64,000 nt of DNA, from assembly GCF_026342735.1 (NCBI RefSeq), contig NZ_JAPEMM010000001.1, positions 5,704,001 through 5,768,000 on the forward strand, in the 5' to 3' direction. Each line of letters begins with the position of its first letter. The stretch's first letter is position 1. Origin of the DNA: Streptomyces sp. NBC_00193. GTDB lineage: Bacteria; Actinomycetota; Actinomycetes; Streptomycetales; Streptomycetaceae. A program made the translations under genes and the position numbers. Of the stretch, positions 42,076 through 51,331 are shown piece after piece. A model generated the notes under the pieces. The model was not told where the DNA came from. It did no database searches and saw only the letters and a list, made by a program, of their open reading frames with translations.

Positions 42076-42987
42076 ATGAACAGCATCGAGATCCGAGAAC
42101 TGACCAAGGAATTCGGCCGGACCAGGGCCGTGGACCACCTCACCTTCGATGTCATGCCCGGCCGTGTCACCGGCTTCCTCGGGCCCAACGGGGCCGGGAA
42201 GTCGACCACGATGAGGCTGCTGCTGGGCCTGGACCGGATCACCTCCGGCACGGCCACCATCGGCGGCCGGCGGTTCACCGACCTTTCCGACCCCCTCCAC
42301 ACGGTCGGGGCCCTGCTGGACGCACAGTCGGCGCACGGCGGCCGCACCGCCCGGGACCACCTGCGTTTCCTCGCCGCGGCCAACCGCATCCCGATGAGCC
42401 GGGTGGAAGCGGTCCTGGAGCAGTCGGGGATCGCCTCGGCGGCCAAGCGGCGGATCAAGACCTTCTCCCTGGGCATGCGTCAGCGCCTCGGCATAGCGGC
42501 CGCGCTGCTCGGAGACCCGGAAGTGCTCCTCCTGGACGAGCCCACCAACGGGCTCGACCCCGAGGGCATCATCTGGATCCGCGAGCTCATGCGCGGCCTG
42601 GCCGCCGAGGGGCGCACGGTCCTCGTCTCCAGCCACCTGATGACGGAGACGGCGGCCCTCGTCGACCACCTGATCGTGCTGGGGCGGGGCAGGCTGCTGG
42701 CCGACACCTCCATAGAGGAGTTCATCGACTCCCGCAGCACCCCGAGGGTGCGGCTGCGCACCACGGACCCCGTCCGGCTCCGGGCCACCCTGGCACGGGA
42801 CGACTTCGAGCTGGTCACCGCCGAGGGCGGGCGGTGGACCGTGGACGGCATGCAGGCCGAGCAGCTCGGCGTCATCGCCGCCCGCGAAGGCATCCCGATG
42901 CTGGAACTGATCGACGAGCGGGCTTCCCTGGAGCAGGCCTACCTCGATCTCACCGCGGACAGCGCCCAGTTCGCCGCCACCCACTGA
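42076..42987 (+). CDS. ABC transporter ATP-binding protein
   Basis: A 303-residue ABC ATPase: Walker A GPNGAGKST (36-44), signature FSLGMRQRLG, Walker B VLLLDEPTNGLD and a C-terminal region DxERASLEQAYLDLT, typical of exporters of the lantibiotic/bacitracin type. The permease gene starts 26 bp later with a strong ribosome binding site, so they form one operon. Divergent kinase and regulator genes probably control it. Confidence 0.95.
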   Translation: MNSIEIRELTKEFGRTRAVDHLTFDVMPGRVTGFLGPNGAGKSTTMRLLLGLDRITSGTATIGGRRFTDLSDPLHTVGALLDAQSAHGGRTARDHLRFLAAANRIPMSRVEAVLEQSGIASAAKRRIKTFSLGMRQRLGIAAALLGDPEVLLLDEPTNGLDPEGIIWIRELMRGLAAEGRTVLVSSHLMTETAALVDHLIVLGRGRLLADTSIEEFIDSRSTPRVRLRTTDPVRLRATLARDDFELVTAEGGRWTVDGMQAEQLGVIAAREGIPMLELIDERASLEQAYLDLTADSAQFAATH

Positions 42988-43013
42988 CCCACCCCTTCCA
43001 AGGAGGCCTCCCC

Positions 43014-43763
43014 ATGAGCACCGCTCTGCCCACCGTCCCCGTCCTGCACTCGGAATGGATCAAGATACGGTCCCTTCGCGGCACCTTCGGGGCGCTGATA
43101 GCCGTCTTCGTCGCCACGGTGGGCATCCAGATGCTGACCGCGGCGATGATCGGCACGGAGGAAGCCGGCAGCATGGGAGAGGATCCGCTCCTCGCGGCCT
43201 TCTACGGCCTCAACTTCGGCCAGATAGCGGCCTTCGCCTTCGGTGCGACCGCGCTGTCCTCGGAATTCCACAACGGCGCCCTGCGCACGTCCCTGACCGC
43301 GGTGCCGGACCGGACGCGGCTCTACCTGTCGAAGATGGCCATGGTGGGCGGACTGGCCTTCGTGGTCGGACAGTTCACCGGACTGGCCGCCTTCGTCGGC
43401 GGACAGGCGTTCATGGGTCCCTACACCCTGGAACTGGGCAGCCCGGGCACCTACCGCGCGATCTTCGGCTGCGGAGCGTACCTCGCGCTGATGGCCCTGC
43501 TGGCGGCCGGACTGACGGCCGTGCTGCGCAGTGCTTCGGCCGTCCTGAGCCTGCTCATACCCTTCGTGCTGATCCTGTCGTTCGTCATCGGCCAGGCCAC
43601 CGAAGGCGTCGCCGGGTACCTGCCGGACCGCGCGGGGCAGATGATGATGCGGCTGGACACCTCGGTGGGCCTCGCCCCCTGGACCGGGCTCGGTGTGCTC
43701 GCCCTGTGGGCGCTGGCCGCCCTCGCCGGCGGCTGGCTGTCGGTGAGGCGGCGGGACGCCTGA
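43014..43763 (+). CDS. ABC transporter permease
   Basis: A 249-residue membrane protein with six hydrophobic segments of the ABC-2 type: MLTAAMIGTEEAGSMG, FGQIAAFAFGATALSSEFHNGALRTSLTAVPDR and the C-terminal GVLALWALAALAGGWLSVRRRDA. ATG 43014 follows AAGGAGG by 6-7 nt. It pairs with the ATPase as an exporter, likely for an antimicrobial or signal peptide. Confidence 0.93.
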   Translation: MSTALPTVPVLHSEWIKIRSLRGTFGALIAVFVATVGIQMLTAAMIGTEEAGSMGEDPLLAAFYGLNFGQIAAFAFGATALSSEFHNGALRTSLTAVPDRTRLYLSKMAMVGGLAFVVGQFTGLAAFVGGQAFMGPYTLELGSPGTYRAIFGCGAYLALMALLAAGLTAVLRSASAVLSLLIPFVLILSFVIGQATEGVAGYLPDRAGQMMMRLDTSVGLAPWTGLGVLALWALAALAGGWLSVRRRDA

Positions 43764-43801
43764 CGCCGGAGCGGCTGTCCGGACCCCGCCGCCCGGCGGG
43801 G

Positions 43802-44455
43802 TCAGTGGCCGGTGAGGAGGGCGGGGAGTTGGCGCATGTCGTCGAAGACGACGGTCCCAGGACCTTCGAGCTGCTCGGCGGGGGTCAGCCCGCCGGCGTA
43901 GCCGAAGGCCCGCATCCCGGCGGCGCGGGCCGCCTGGACGCCGGGGCGGCTGTCCTCGACGACCGCGCAGGCGGCGGGATCCACGCCCATCCGCCGGGCG
44001 GCGTACAGGAAGAGGTCCGGGGCGGGCTTGCCGTGGGAGACCTCGGTGGCGCTGTGGATGCGGCCCTCGAAGCGTGCGTAGAGGCCCGTCCGGCCGAGGG
44101 TGTGCCGCATCTTCTCGTGCGAGCCGCTGGAGGCGACGCACGTCGGCAGGGTGATCGCGTCGAGCGCCTGGGGCAGACCCTCCACGGGGGACAGCCCCGA
44201 GTCCACCGCCTCCCGGTGGAGTTGCTCGAACCGGTCCCACCAGTGGGCGGCCACCTCGGGACCGAGCCGGCCGGCGATCTGTTCGCGGATGGAGGCGGAG
44301 GAGCGTCCGATGAACCGGTCGATGACCTCGGCCTCGGTGAGCGGCCAGCCGAGCTCCCCGCCCAGGGCGACCTGGACACGGGCGGCTATGCGTTCGCTGT
44401 CGACGAGCACCCCGTCGCAGTCGAATATCACGAGTTCGATCGGCTTGATGATCAT
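43802..44455 (-). CDS. HAD phosphatase, beta-phosphoglucomutase-like
   Basis: A 217-residue HAD hydrolase of subfamily IA: motif I FDCDGVLVDS (Asp12, Asp14), motif II VASSGSH, motif III HGKPAPDLFLYAARRMGV and motif IV VVEDSRPGVQAAR. The cap region is all-helical. The substrate may be a sugar phosphate. TATCAT lies 6 nt before ATG 44455, so its mRNA is probably leaderless. Confidence 0.93.
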   Translation of the reverse strand: MIIKPIELVIFDCDGVLVDSERIAARVQVALGGELGWPLTEAEVIDRFIGRSSASIREQIAGRLGPEVAAHWWDRFEQLHREAVDSGLSPVEGLPQALDAITLPTCVASSGSHEKMRHTLGRTGLYARFEGRIHSATEVSHGKPAPDLFLYAARRMGVDPAACAVVEDSRPGVQAARAAGMRAFGYAGGLTPAEQLEGPGTVVFDDMRQLPALLTGH

Positions 44456-44461
44456 CCCCGG

Positions 44462-44467
44462 ATGATA
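44462..44467 (-). promoter_or_regulatory. -10 element of HAD gene, leaderless
   Basis: On the minus strand TATCAT ends 6 nt before ATG 44455 with no ribosome binding site between. Confidence 0.5.
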
Positions 44468-44504
44468 GATGCCCGTCGCGGGGCGGCCGGGGCGGCCGGG
44501 CGGT

Positions 44505-45065
44505 CTACGGATCGACGCCGGCGGGATCGGCGGACTCGGCGGCCGCGCGCAGGCGGCCGTACTCCTGGGCCATGGCGGCGGCGGTCCAGCGGGCGTTGAG
44601 GCCGCTGGGGTTGGGCAGGGCCCAGATCCGCGTGGCGCCGATGGTCCGGTCCTGGGGGCCGATCAGGGCCTTCCGGTCGCCGAAGGCGGTGCGGTAGGCG
44701 GTGACTCCGACCACGGCCAGCCATTGGGGGCGCAGGAGCTCTACCTTGGCCGTCAGGATGCGGCCGCCCTCGCGGAACTCCTCGGCGCTCAGCTCGTCGG
44801 CGCGGGCCGTGGCGCGGGCCACGACGTTCGTGATGCCGAGGCGGTAGGTCGGCAGTTCCTCCTGCTCGGAGGGGGAGAGGAGTCGCGGGGTGAAGCCCGA
44901 CATGTGCAGGACCGGCCAGAAGCGGTTGCCGGGGCGGGCGAAGTGGTGGCCCGTCGCGGCGGAGAGGAGGCCCGGGTTGATGCCGCAGAAGAGGACACGA
45001 AGACCGCCCGCGACCACGTCCGGGAGGACGCGGTCACGGGCGGCGTTCAGCTCTTCGGGGGTCAG
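44505..45065 (-). CDS. mug: G/U mismatch-specific DNA glycosylase (Mug)
   Basis: A 186-residue Mug/TDG-type glycosylase: GLRVLFCGINPGLLSAATGHHFARPGNRFWPVL holds the GINPGL motif and ALPNPSGLNARW the NPSG motif. It removes uracil or ethenocytosine from mispairs. The frame begins with no ATG: the natural start overlaps the purB stop as CTGA, with CTG at 45065 giving TPEELNAARDRV, which matches relatives as I recall. The next in-frame start is GTG at 45017, 16 codons later, still before GINPGL. Confidence 0.9.
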   Translation of the reverse strand: MTPEELNAARDRVLPDVVAGGLRVLFCGINPGLLSAATGHHFARPGNRFWPVLHMSGFTPRLLSPSEQEELPTYRLGITNVVARATARADELSAEEFREGGRILTAKVELLRPQWLAVVGVTAYRTAFGDRKALIGPQDRTIGATRIWALPNPSGLNARWTAAAMAQEYGRLRAAAESADPAGVDP

Positions 45066-46495
45066 AGGATCGCCCCGGGGGTGTAGCCGGCGGCCTCGGG
45101 GTGCTCCTTGGAGATCTCCTCGATGCGCGCGATCACCGCGGCGACCTGGTCGCCCGCCGCGCCGGTGAAGGAGAGCTTGTCGGCCATCAGGGCGTCCAGC
45201 TGGGCCCGGTCGAGCGGCATGCGCTCGTCGGCGGCCAGCTTCTCCAGCAGCTCGTTGCGCTCGGCACCCTGCTCGCGCATGGCGAGCGCGGAGGCCACCG
45301 CGTGCTCCTTGATGACCTCGTGGGCGGACTCGCGGCCCACCCCGGCCCGCACGGCGCCCATCAGGACCTTCGTGGTGGCGAGGAAGGGGAGGTAGCGGTC
45401 CAGCTCGCGGGCCACGACGGCCGGGAAGGCGCCGAACTCGTCGAGGACCGTCAGGAAGGTCTCCATCAGGCCGTCGAGAGCGAAGAACGCGTCGGGCAGC
45501 GCGACCCGGCGGACCACGGAGCAGGAGACGTCGCCCTCGTTCCACTGGTCGCCGGCCAGCTCGCCGGTCATCGACGCGTAGCCGCGCAGGATGACCATCA
45601 GGCCGTTCACGCGCTCGCAGGAGCGGGTGTTCATCTTGTGCGGCATCGCGGAGGAGCCGACCTGGCCGGGCTTGAAGCCCTCGGTCACCAGCTCGTGGCC
45701 GGCCATCAGGCGGATCGTCTTGGCGATGGAGGACGGTGCCGCGGCCAGCTGCACCAGGGCGGTGACCACGTCGTAGTCGAGCGAGCGCGGGTAGACCTGG
45801 CCGACCGAGGTGAAGGCCTGGCCGAAGCCGAGGTGGGCCGCGATCCGCTGCTCCAGGTCGGCCAGCTTCGCGGCGTCGCCGCCCAGCAGGTCGAGCATGT
45901 CCTGCGAGGTGCCGACCGGGCCCTTGATGCCGCGCAGCGGGTAGCGGGTCAGCAGGTCGTCCAGGCGGCCGTACGCGACCAGCAGCTCGTCGGCCGCGGT
46001 GGCGAAGCGCTTGCCCAGGGTGGTCGCCTGAGCGGCGACGTTGTGGGAGCGGCCGGCCATGACCAGCTCGGCGTGCTCGCCGGCCAGCTTGCCGAGGCGG
46101 GCGAGGACGGCGACCGTGCGGTCCCGGACCAGTTCCAGCGAGAGCCGGATCTGGAGCTGCTCGACGTTCTCGGTGAGGTCGCGGGAGGTCATGCCCTTGT
46201 GGACGTGCTCGTGGCCGGCGAGGGCGTTGAACTCCTCGATGCGGGCCTTCACGTCGTGCCGGGTGATCTTCTCGCGCTCGGCGATGGAGGCGAGGTCGAC
46301 GGTCTCCAGGACGCGCTCGTAGTCGGCGAGGGCCTCGTCGGGGACCTCGATGCCGAGATCCTTCTGGGCGCGGAGCACGGCGAGCCACAGCCGCCGCTCC
46401 AGCGTCACCTTGTACTCGGGGGACCACAGGACGGCGAGCTCCGCGGAGGCGTAGCGGCCGGCCAGGACATTGGGGATGCGGGGCTTGGCAGTCAC
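45062..46495 (-). CDS. purB: Adenylosuccinate lyase
   Basis: A 477-residue fumarase-superfamily lyase that forms AMP and AICAR steps of purine synthesis. The signature is GSSAMPHKMNTRSCERVNGL, and LDYDVVTALVQLAAAPSSIAKTIRLM and RDLTENVEQLQIRLSL flank it. GTG 46495 has no ribosome binding site; TAGAAT is 8 nt upstream, so the gene is probably leaderless. The mug-type gene overlaps its stop by 4 bp. Confidence 0.97.
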   Translation of the reverse strand: MTAKPRIPNVLAGRYASAELAVLWSPEYKVTLERRLWLAVLRAQKDLGIEVPDEALADYERVLETVDLASIAEREKITRHDVKARIEEFNALAGHEHVHKGMTSRDLTENVEQLQIRLSLELVRDRTVAVLARLGKLAGEHAELVMAGRSHNVAAQATTLGKRFATAADELLVAYGRLDDLLTRYPLRGIKGPVGTSQDMLDLLGGDAAKLADLEQRIAAHLGFGQAFTSVGQVYPRSLDYDVVTALVQLAAAPSSIAKTIRLMAGHELVTEGFKPGQVGSSAMPHKMNTRSCERVNGLMVILRGYASMTGELAGDQWNEGDVSCSVVRRVALPDAFFALDGLMETFLTVLDEFGAFPAVVARELDRYLPFLATTKVLMGAVRAGVGRESAHEVIKEHAVASALAMREQGAERNELLEKLAADERMPLDRAQLDALMADKLSFTGAAGDQVAAVIARIEEISKEHPEAAGYTPGAIL

Positions 46496-46503
46496 GTGTA
46501 GGG

Positions 46504-46509
46504 ATTCTA
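46504..46509 (-). promoter_or_regulatory. -10 element of purB, leaderless
   Basis: On the minus strand TAGAAT ends 8 nt before GTG 46495. The -35 (TAAACG at 17 nt) is weak. Confidence 0.55.
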
Positions 46510-46589
46510 CTTGGGCCTCGGCTGTGCGTTTACGCAGGTAGGGGACCCGGCCCGGATTGTGCCTTGCTACGAGAGCGGGCGGGGGCGGC

Positions 46590-46627
46590 CCGTGCCCACC
46601 CGGGGCGACCCCCGGGCGGTCACGGGC
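46590..46627. terminator. Hairpin terminator after GDSL hydrolase gene
   Basis: CCCGTGCCCACCCGGGG pairs with 46611-46627 with two mismatches around a 4-nt loop. It lies 11 bp after the stop of the minus-strand GDSL gene. Confidence 0.7.
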
Positions 46628-46637
46628 ACCCCGCGGG

Positions 46638-47429
46638 CTATACGAGCCGGTCGCCCGCCGGAGCCTCGTACGGCAGCAGTTCCGGGCGCTTGGCGGGGCG
46701 GCCGTCCCCGCTGGAGCGGCCCGTCAGGCGTCGGCCGACCCAGGGCAGCAGGTGCTGCCGGGCGAAGCTGAGGTCCTGCGAGCGGCGCGCGGTCCAGCCG
46801 GGGGGCACGGCGGGCGGCAGCCCGGCGTTCCAGTCCGCCTCGGGCGGCAGTCCCAGGGTCTGCCAGACCGCCTCCGCGACCCTGCGGTGACCTTCGGCCG
46901 TCAGGTGCAGCCGGTCCACGTCCCACATCCGCGGATCGCCGAGCGCATCGGACCCGTACAGGTCGACCACGAGGGCGCCGTGCCGCGCGGCGAGCTCCTC
47001 GATGATGACGAAGAGCTCCTCCATGCGCGGACGGAAACGTTCCATCACGGGTCCGTTGCGGCCCGGCGAGCGCATCAGGACCAGCGTCCCGCAGGAGGGC
47101 GCCAGCAGGCCGACGGCCTCCTCCAGGTGCCCGCGCACCCGGCCCATGTCCACCTTGGGGCGCAGGGTGTCGTTGAGCCCGCCGACCAGGGTCACCAGAT
47201 CGGCGCCCATCTCCGCGGCCGCGGGCGCCTGCTCCCCGGCGATCTGTCCGATCAGCTTGCCGCGGACCGCGAGGTTCGCGTAGCGGAAGCCCGGCTCGCG
47301 GGCGGCGAGGCGGTCGGCGAGCAGATCGGCCCAGCCCCGGTAGGAGCCGTCGGGGAGCAGGTCCGACATGCCCTCGGTGAAGGAGTCGCCGACCGCGACG
47401 AAACTGGTGTAACGCACATTCATCTCCAT
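46638..47429 (-). CDS. SGNH/GDSL hydrolase
   Basis: A 263-residue SGNH-fold esterase: GDSFTEG with Ser16 (block I), LVTLVGGLNDTLRP with the Asn (block III), and DVDRLHLTAEGH with the Asp and His (block V, near 195). No signal peptide. ATG 47429 or the third codon ATG 47423 could start it. The C-terminal 50 residues are a basic, Pro-rich tail. Substrate unknown. Confidence 0.9.
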   Translation of the reverse strand: MEMNVRYTSFVAVGDSFTEGMSDLLPDGSYRGWADLLADRLAAREPGFRYANLAVRGKLIGQIAGEQAPAAAEMGADLVTLVGGLNDTLRPKVDMGRVRGHLEEAVGLLAPSCGTLVLMRSPGRNGPVMERFRPRMEELFVIIEELAARHGALVVDLYGSDALGDPRMWDVDRLHLTAEGHRRVAEAVWQTLGLPPEADWNAGLPPAVPPGWTARRSQDLSFARQHLLPWVGRRLTGRSSGDGRPAKRPELLPYEAPAGDRLV

Positions 47430-47511
47430 GGCGGGAGCGATGCTACCGCGCGGTACCCCCGTCCCGCAGGCGGGCCGGGGGGACCGCGGCGAACGGGCGG
47501 CGCTCCTGCCG

Positions 47512-48531
47512 CTACGTCGAAGCCGGCCGGCCGAACAGCTCCCGCAGCACGTCCTCCATCGTGACCAGGCCCGTCATGACCCCGTCCGGAGCGAGCACCG
47601 CCGCCAGGTGCGTACGGCTGCGCCGCATCGCGGTGAGCACGTCGTCCAGCGGAGTCTCCGCCCGGACCTGCGCGATCGGCCGCAGTGCGGTGACCGGGAA
47701 GGGCTCGTCCCGCTCCGTCGCGTCCAGTGCGTCCTTGACGTGCAGGTATCCCAGGATCCGGCCCTGTGCGTCGATCATCGGGAACCGGGAGTACCCCGAC
47801 TCGGCCGACAGCCGCTCCAGTCCGGCCGGTGTGATGCCCTCGCGGGCCGGGACCACCCGGTCCGCCGGCAGCACCACATCGGTCACCGGCCTCCGCCCCA
47901 GCTCCAGGGCGTCGTGCAGCCGCTCGCTCGCACGGTCGTCGATGAGTCCCGCGTCGCTGGAGTCCTTGACGATCCGGGCCAGCTCGTCGTCCGAGAAGGT
48001 CGCCGCGACCTCGTCCTTGACCTCCACCCGCAGCAGGCGCAGCAGGGCGTTGGCGAAGGCGTTGATCGCGAAGATCACCGGCCGCAGCCCCCGGGTGAGG
48101 GTCACCAGCGGCGGCCCCAGCACCAGGGCGGTCCGCACCGGCTCGGCCAGCGCGACGTTCTTCGGCAGCATCTCGCCGAAGAGCATGTGCAGGTACGTGG
48201 CCAGGGCCAGCGCCACCACGAAGGAGATCGCGTGGGTCAGCCCGGACGGCACCCCGAAGAAGTCGAACGCCGGGGTCAGCAGGTGGGCGATGGCCGGCTC
48301 GGCCACCACACCCAGCACCAGGGTGCACAGCGTGATGCCCAGCTGGGCGGCCGCCATGAGCGCCGACACGTGCTCCAGGCCCCACAGAACGGCGCGCGCC
48401 CTGCGGTCACCCTGCTCGGCATGCGTCTCGATCTGGCTGCGCCGCACGGAGATCATGGCGAACTCCGCGCCGACGAAGAAGGCGTTGACGACGAGGGTCG
48501 CCAGGCCGATCAGCAACTGGACGGCGGTCAT
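47512..48531 (-). CDS. CNNM/CBS domain protein (second of pair)
   Basis: A 339-residue protein: DUF21 membrane domain with three hydrophobic segments (residues 1-140: FFVGAEFAMISVRRSQIE, AAQLGITLCTLVLGVV, ATYLHMLFGEMLPKNVALAEP) and a CBS pair at 205-330 (VLPADRVVPAREGITPAGLERLS, GYSRFPMIDAQGRILGYLHVKDAL). Its start overlaps the stop of the upstream paralogue by an ATGA. Members are linked to magnesium or cobalt export. Confidence 0.93.
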   Translation of the reverse strand: MTAVQLLIGLATLVVNAFFVGAEFAMISVRRSQIETHAEQGDRRARAVLWGLEHVSALMAAAQLGITLCTLVLGVVAEPAIAHLLTPAFDFFGVPSGLTHAISFVVALALATYLHMLFGEMLPKNVALAEPVRTALVLGPPLVTLTRGLRPVIFAINAFANALLRLLRVEVKDEVAATFSDDELARIVKDSSDAGLIDDRASERLHDALELGRRPVTDVVLPADRVVPAREGITPAGLERLSAESGYSRFPMIDAQGRILGYLHVKDALDATERDEPFPVTALRPIAQVRAETPLDDVLTAMRRSRTHLAAVLAPDGVMTGLVTMEDVLRELFGRPAST

Positions 48532-49868
48532 CGGGCCTCCTCCACACCATCACCGGGGGTCGGTTCGACCGGCACGTGCAAGAGCACCCGCGCGGCCCGC
48601 CGCCCACTCGCGTCCACCACGTCCAGCCGCCAGCCGTCGAGCTCCAGGCTGTCGCCGACCATCGGGATCCGGCCCAGCTCGGTCGCTATCAGACCGGCCA
48701 GCGTCTCGTACGGGCCGTCCGGCACGCGCAGCCCGATCCGCTGGAGCTGGTCGGTGCGCGCGGAGCCGTCCGCGGAGAACAGGGCGCGCCCGGATTCGTC
48801 CTCACCGGCCGGGGCCAGGTCGGGGGTCTCGTGCGGGTCGTGCTCGTCGCGGACCTCGCCGACGACCTCTTCGACGATGTCCTCCAGCGTGGCCACACCG
48901 GCCGTGCCGCCGTACTCGTCGATGACCACGGCCATCGTCTGCTTGCCGGACAGCCGGTCCAGCAGCCGGTCCACGGTCAGCGACTCCGGTACGAGGAGGG
49001 GTTCGCGCAGCAGCTGCGACACCGGGGTGCGGTGCCGCTCCTCCGCCGGCAGGGCCAGTACGTCCTTGATGTGGACGGTGCCGACGACGCTGTCGAGGCT
49101 GCCCCGGTAGACGGGGAACCGGGAGAGGCCGGTGGCGAGCGTCGCGTTCGCCACGTCCTCGGCGGTGGTCTGCAGGTCGAGGGCGGTGACCTGCACCCGC
49201 GGGGTCATGACGTTCTCCGCGGTCAGGTCGGCGAGGTTCAAGGTCCGCATGAACAGCTCGGCGGTGTCCTTCTCCAGGGCGCCGGCCCGCGCGGAGTGCC
49301 GGGCCAGGGCCGCCAGCTCCTGCGGGGTGCGCGCCGAGGCGAGCTCCTCGGCGGGCTCCATGCCGAACCGGCGGACCATGTGGTTCGCCGTGGTGTTCAG
49401 ATGGCTGATGAGGGGCCTGAAGGCACGGCTGAAGACCCGCTGGAAGGTGGCGACCCGCTTGGCGACGGCCAGCGGGGAGGAGATCGCCCAGTTCTTGGGC
49501 ACGAGCTCGCCCACGACCATCAGGACGACGGTCGACAGCACGGTGCCGAGGACCAGGGCGGTGGAGGACGCGGCCCCGGCGGACAGCCCCATGGCCTCGA
49601 AGGGGCCCTTGAGGAGGGCGGCGATCGAGGGCTTGGAGATCATGCCGATGACCAGGCCGGTCACGGTGATGCCGAGCTGGGCGCCGGAGAGCTGGAACGT
49701 CAGGCTGCGGACTGCGGCCAGGGCGCTGTCGGCGCCGCGCTCGCCGCGCTCGACGGCCCGTTCCAGTTCGCTGCGCTCGATGGTGGTCAGCGAGAACTCG
49801 GCCGCGACGAAGACTCCGCAGGCAAGGCAGAGCAGCAGCGCCACGACGAGCAGGAGCACTTCGGTCAT
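48528..49868 (-). CDS. CNNM/CBS/CorC_HlyC domain protein (first of pair)
   Basis: A 446-residue protein: DUF21 membrane domain (1-190), CBS pair (GLSRFPVYRGSLDSVVGTVHIKDVL, AVVIDEYGGTAGVATLEDIVEEVVGEV) and a C-terminal CorC_HlyC domain (residues 360-440). It matches hemolysin-family ion transporters. Start ATG 49868 follows GGAGGTGAAGG. It and the following gene are one operon. Confidence 0.95.
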   Translation of the reverse strand: MTEVLLLVVALLLCLACGVFVAAEFSLTTIERSELERAVERGERGADSALAAVRSLTFQLSGAQLGITVTGLVIGMISKPSIAALLKGPFEAMGLSAGAASSTALVLGTVLSTVVLMVVGELVPKNWAISSPLAVAKRVATFQRVFSRAFRPLISHLNTTANHMVRRFGMEPAEELASARTPQELAALARHSARAGALEKDTAELFMRTLNLADLTAENVMTPRVQVTALDLQTTAEDVANATLATGLSRFPVYRGSLDSVVGTVHIKDVLALPAEERHRTPVSQLLREPLLVPESLTVDRLLDRLSGKQTMAVVIDEYGGTAGVATLEDIVEEVVGEVRDEHDPHETPDLAPAGEDESGRALFSADGSARTDQLQRIGLRVPDGPYETLAGLIATELGRIPMVGDSLELDGWRLDVVDASGRRAARVLLHVPVEPTPGDGVEEAR

Positions 49869-50236
49869 CGGTCCTTCACCTCCGTCCCATGATCAGCCAG
49901 GGGGAGGGGTGTCGCGCGCTGTCGCGGACGGGAAGGGAGGGGACTGGGAGGCTCGCCCATGGACGGACGCTCACACCTTTCGTTCGGGGGAGGAGTGGAA
50001 CAGCTGCCTACAGGGTAAAGGAAGAGCAAAGTGGGCGGATCATTCCTTCGGCGGACCACCCCGTCCTGACGCCCTGACGGCGTGCAGACGTGATGCCCCG
50101 ACGGGGCCGGATGTGAACGATCTTCGCATCCCACCCGCGTCGGCGTCCGGGAGACGGGCGCGGGTGTGCCCGCCGTACGTCTCGGCAGGCGGAAGTCGGT
50201 GGCGAGGCCCCGGGCGGTCGTGCTTGGCTCCGGGAC
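49869..50236. other. 368-bp intergenic region, no gene
   Basis: It lies between the starts of the divergent CNNM and GNAT genes and must carry both promoters. I see a GCCCCG-A-CGGGGC hairpin at 50095-50107 and short T/A-rich parts near 50020-50045, but no open reading frame I can support and no recognisable operator. Confidence 0.5.
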
Positions 50237-50668
50237 ATGACCGATCTGCACATACGGGCCGCCGTGCCGGCCGACGCCGAGACCGTGCTCGCCTTCTGGA
50301 AGGAAGCGGCGGAGGGCACGTCGATCACGGACGACGCGGACGGCGTGACCCGGCTCGTCACCCGTGATCCCGAGGCTCTGATCCTCGCCGAACTCGACGG
50401 GGTCCTCGTCGGGTCCGTGATCGCCGGCTGGGACGGCTGGCGGGCGTCGCTGTACCGGCTCGCCGTACTGCCGTCCCATCGCCGCCAGGGGATCGCCACG
50501 GCGCTCCTGGAGGCGGCCGAGCGGCGCTTCGTCGCCGTCGGGGGCCGCCGCGGCGACGCGATGGTCCTGGAAGCGAACGAACGCGCGCAGCGGGCGTGGG
50601 CCGCGGCCGGCTACCACCGTGAGGACCGCTGGCGGCGCTGGGTCAAGCCGCTGGTGGAGACGGCGTGA
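50237..50668 (+). CDS. GNAT family N-acetyltransferase
   Basis: A 143-residue GNAT enzyme: LYRLAVLPSHRRQGIATALLEAAERRF contains the acetyl-CoA loop (RRQGIA), and HLEANERAQRAWAAAGYHRE-type helix follows. Substrate unknown. The next gene starts at the GTGA overlap of its stop, so the two are co-translated. Confidence 0.92.
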   Translation: MTDLHIRAAVPADAETVLAFWKEAAEGTSITDDADGVTRLVTRDPEALILAELDGVLVGSVIAGWDGWRASLYRLAVLPSHRRQGIATALLEAAERRFVAVGGRRGDAMVLEANERAQRAWAAAGYHREDRWRRWVKPLVETA

Positions 50669-51282
50669 CGCCCCGTACGGCCGGGGTCCTGCTCCTCGCC
50701 GCGGGAGCGATCGTGCTGACCGGCTGCGGCACGCGGACCGCGGGGGCCGGGGACGCGGCGGAGCCCCCGGCGCCGTCCGTGACCCCCTCCGTGGACTACG
50801 CGGCCCAGGCGGTCGCGGCGGTCGCGCGCCACGACGCGCTGTTCCCCGCCATCGCGGCACGGTGCGCCGACGTGGCGACGGGCGGCGCGAGCCCCGGGGC
50901 CACGGCGGGAGAGCTGCCCGCGGATCCCGAGGCGCGCAAGTACGCGGAGAACCACGCCTTCAAACAGCAGGCGCAGCTCACCCCCGGGGCCCGCTGCCGG
51001 GGCGACGCGCACGCCGCACGGATCAAGGCGGCGGTGGCCGGCGGATCCGGCGGGAAGGGTGCGCCGCACACGGTGGAGGAGGTCCGCGCGGTCCTGACCG
51101 GGCTGGGGTACGGATTCGACTCCGGGGGCGTGTACGGATCCGGGGCGGTGAACGTCTCCTTCGTCCTGTCGGTCCCCGAGAGCGGCCCGTGCGTGACGGG
51201 ACGGCTCGGCCCGCCGCTGACCGTGGAGGCCCACGGGGTGTATGTCGAGGGCGGCTGCCTGGAGCCCCGCGGAGGTCACTGA
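50665..51282 (+). CDS. Lipoprotein of unknown function
   Basis: A 205-residue lipoprotein. VTPRTAGVLLLAAGAIVLTGC is a signal peptide with lipobox LTGC at Cys21. The mature domain has four or five Cys (ARCADV, ARCRGD, GPCVTG, GGCLEP), likely two disulphides. GTG 50665 overlaps the GNAT stop by four bases. Function unknown. Confidence 0.82.
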   Translation: MTPRTAGVLLLAAGAIVLTGCGTRTAGAGDAAEPPAPSVTPSVDYAAQAVAAVARHDALFPAIAARCADVATGGASPGATAGELPADPEARKYAENHAFKQQAQLTPGARCRGDAHAARIKAAVAGGSGGKGAPHTVEEVRAVLTGLGYGFDSGGVYGSGAVNVSFVLSVPESGPCVTGRLGPPLTVEAHGVYVEGGCLEPRGGH

Positions 51283-51331
51283 CCCCGCCGGTGACCCCGC
51301 CAATGACCCCGCAGGGGCCGGAGCCGTCGGC

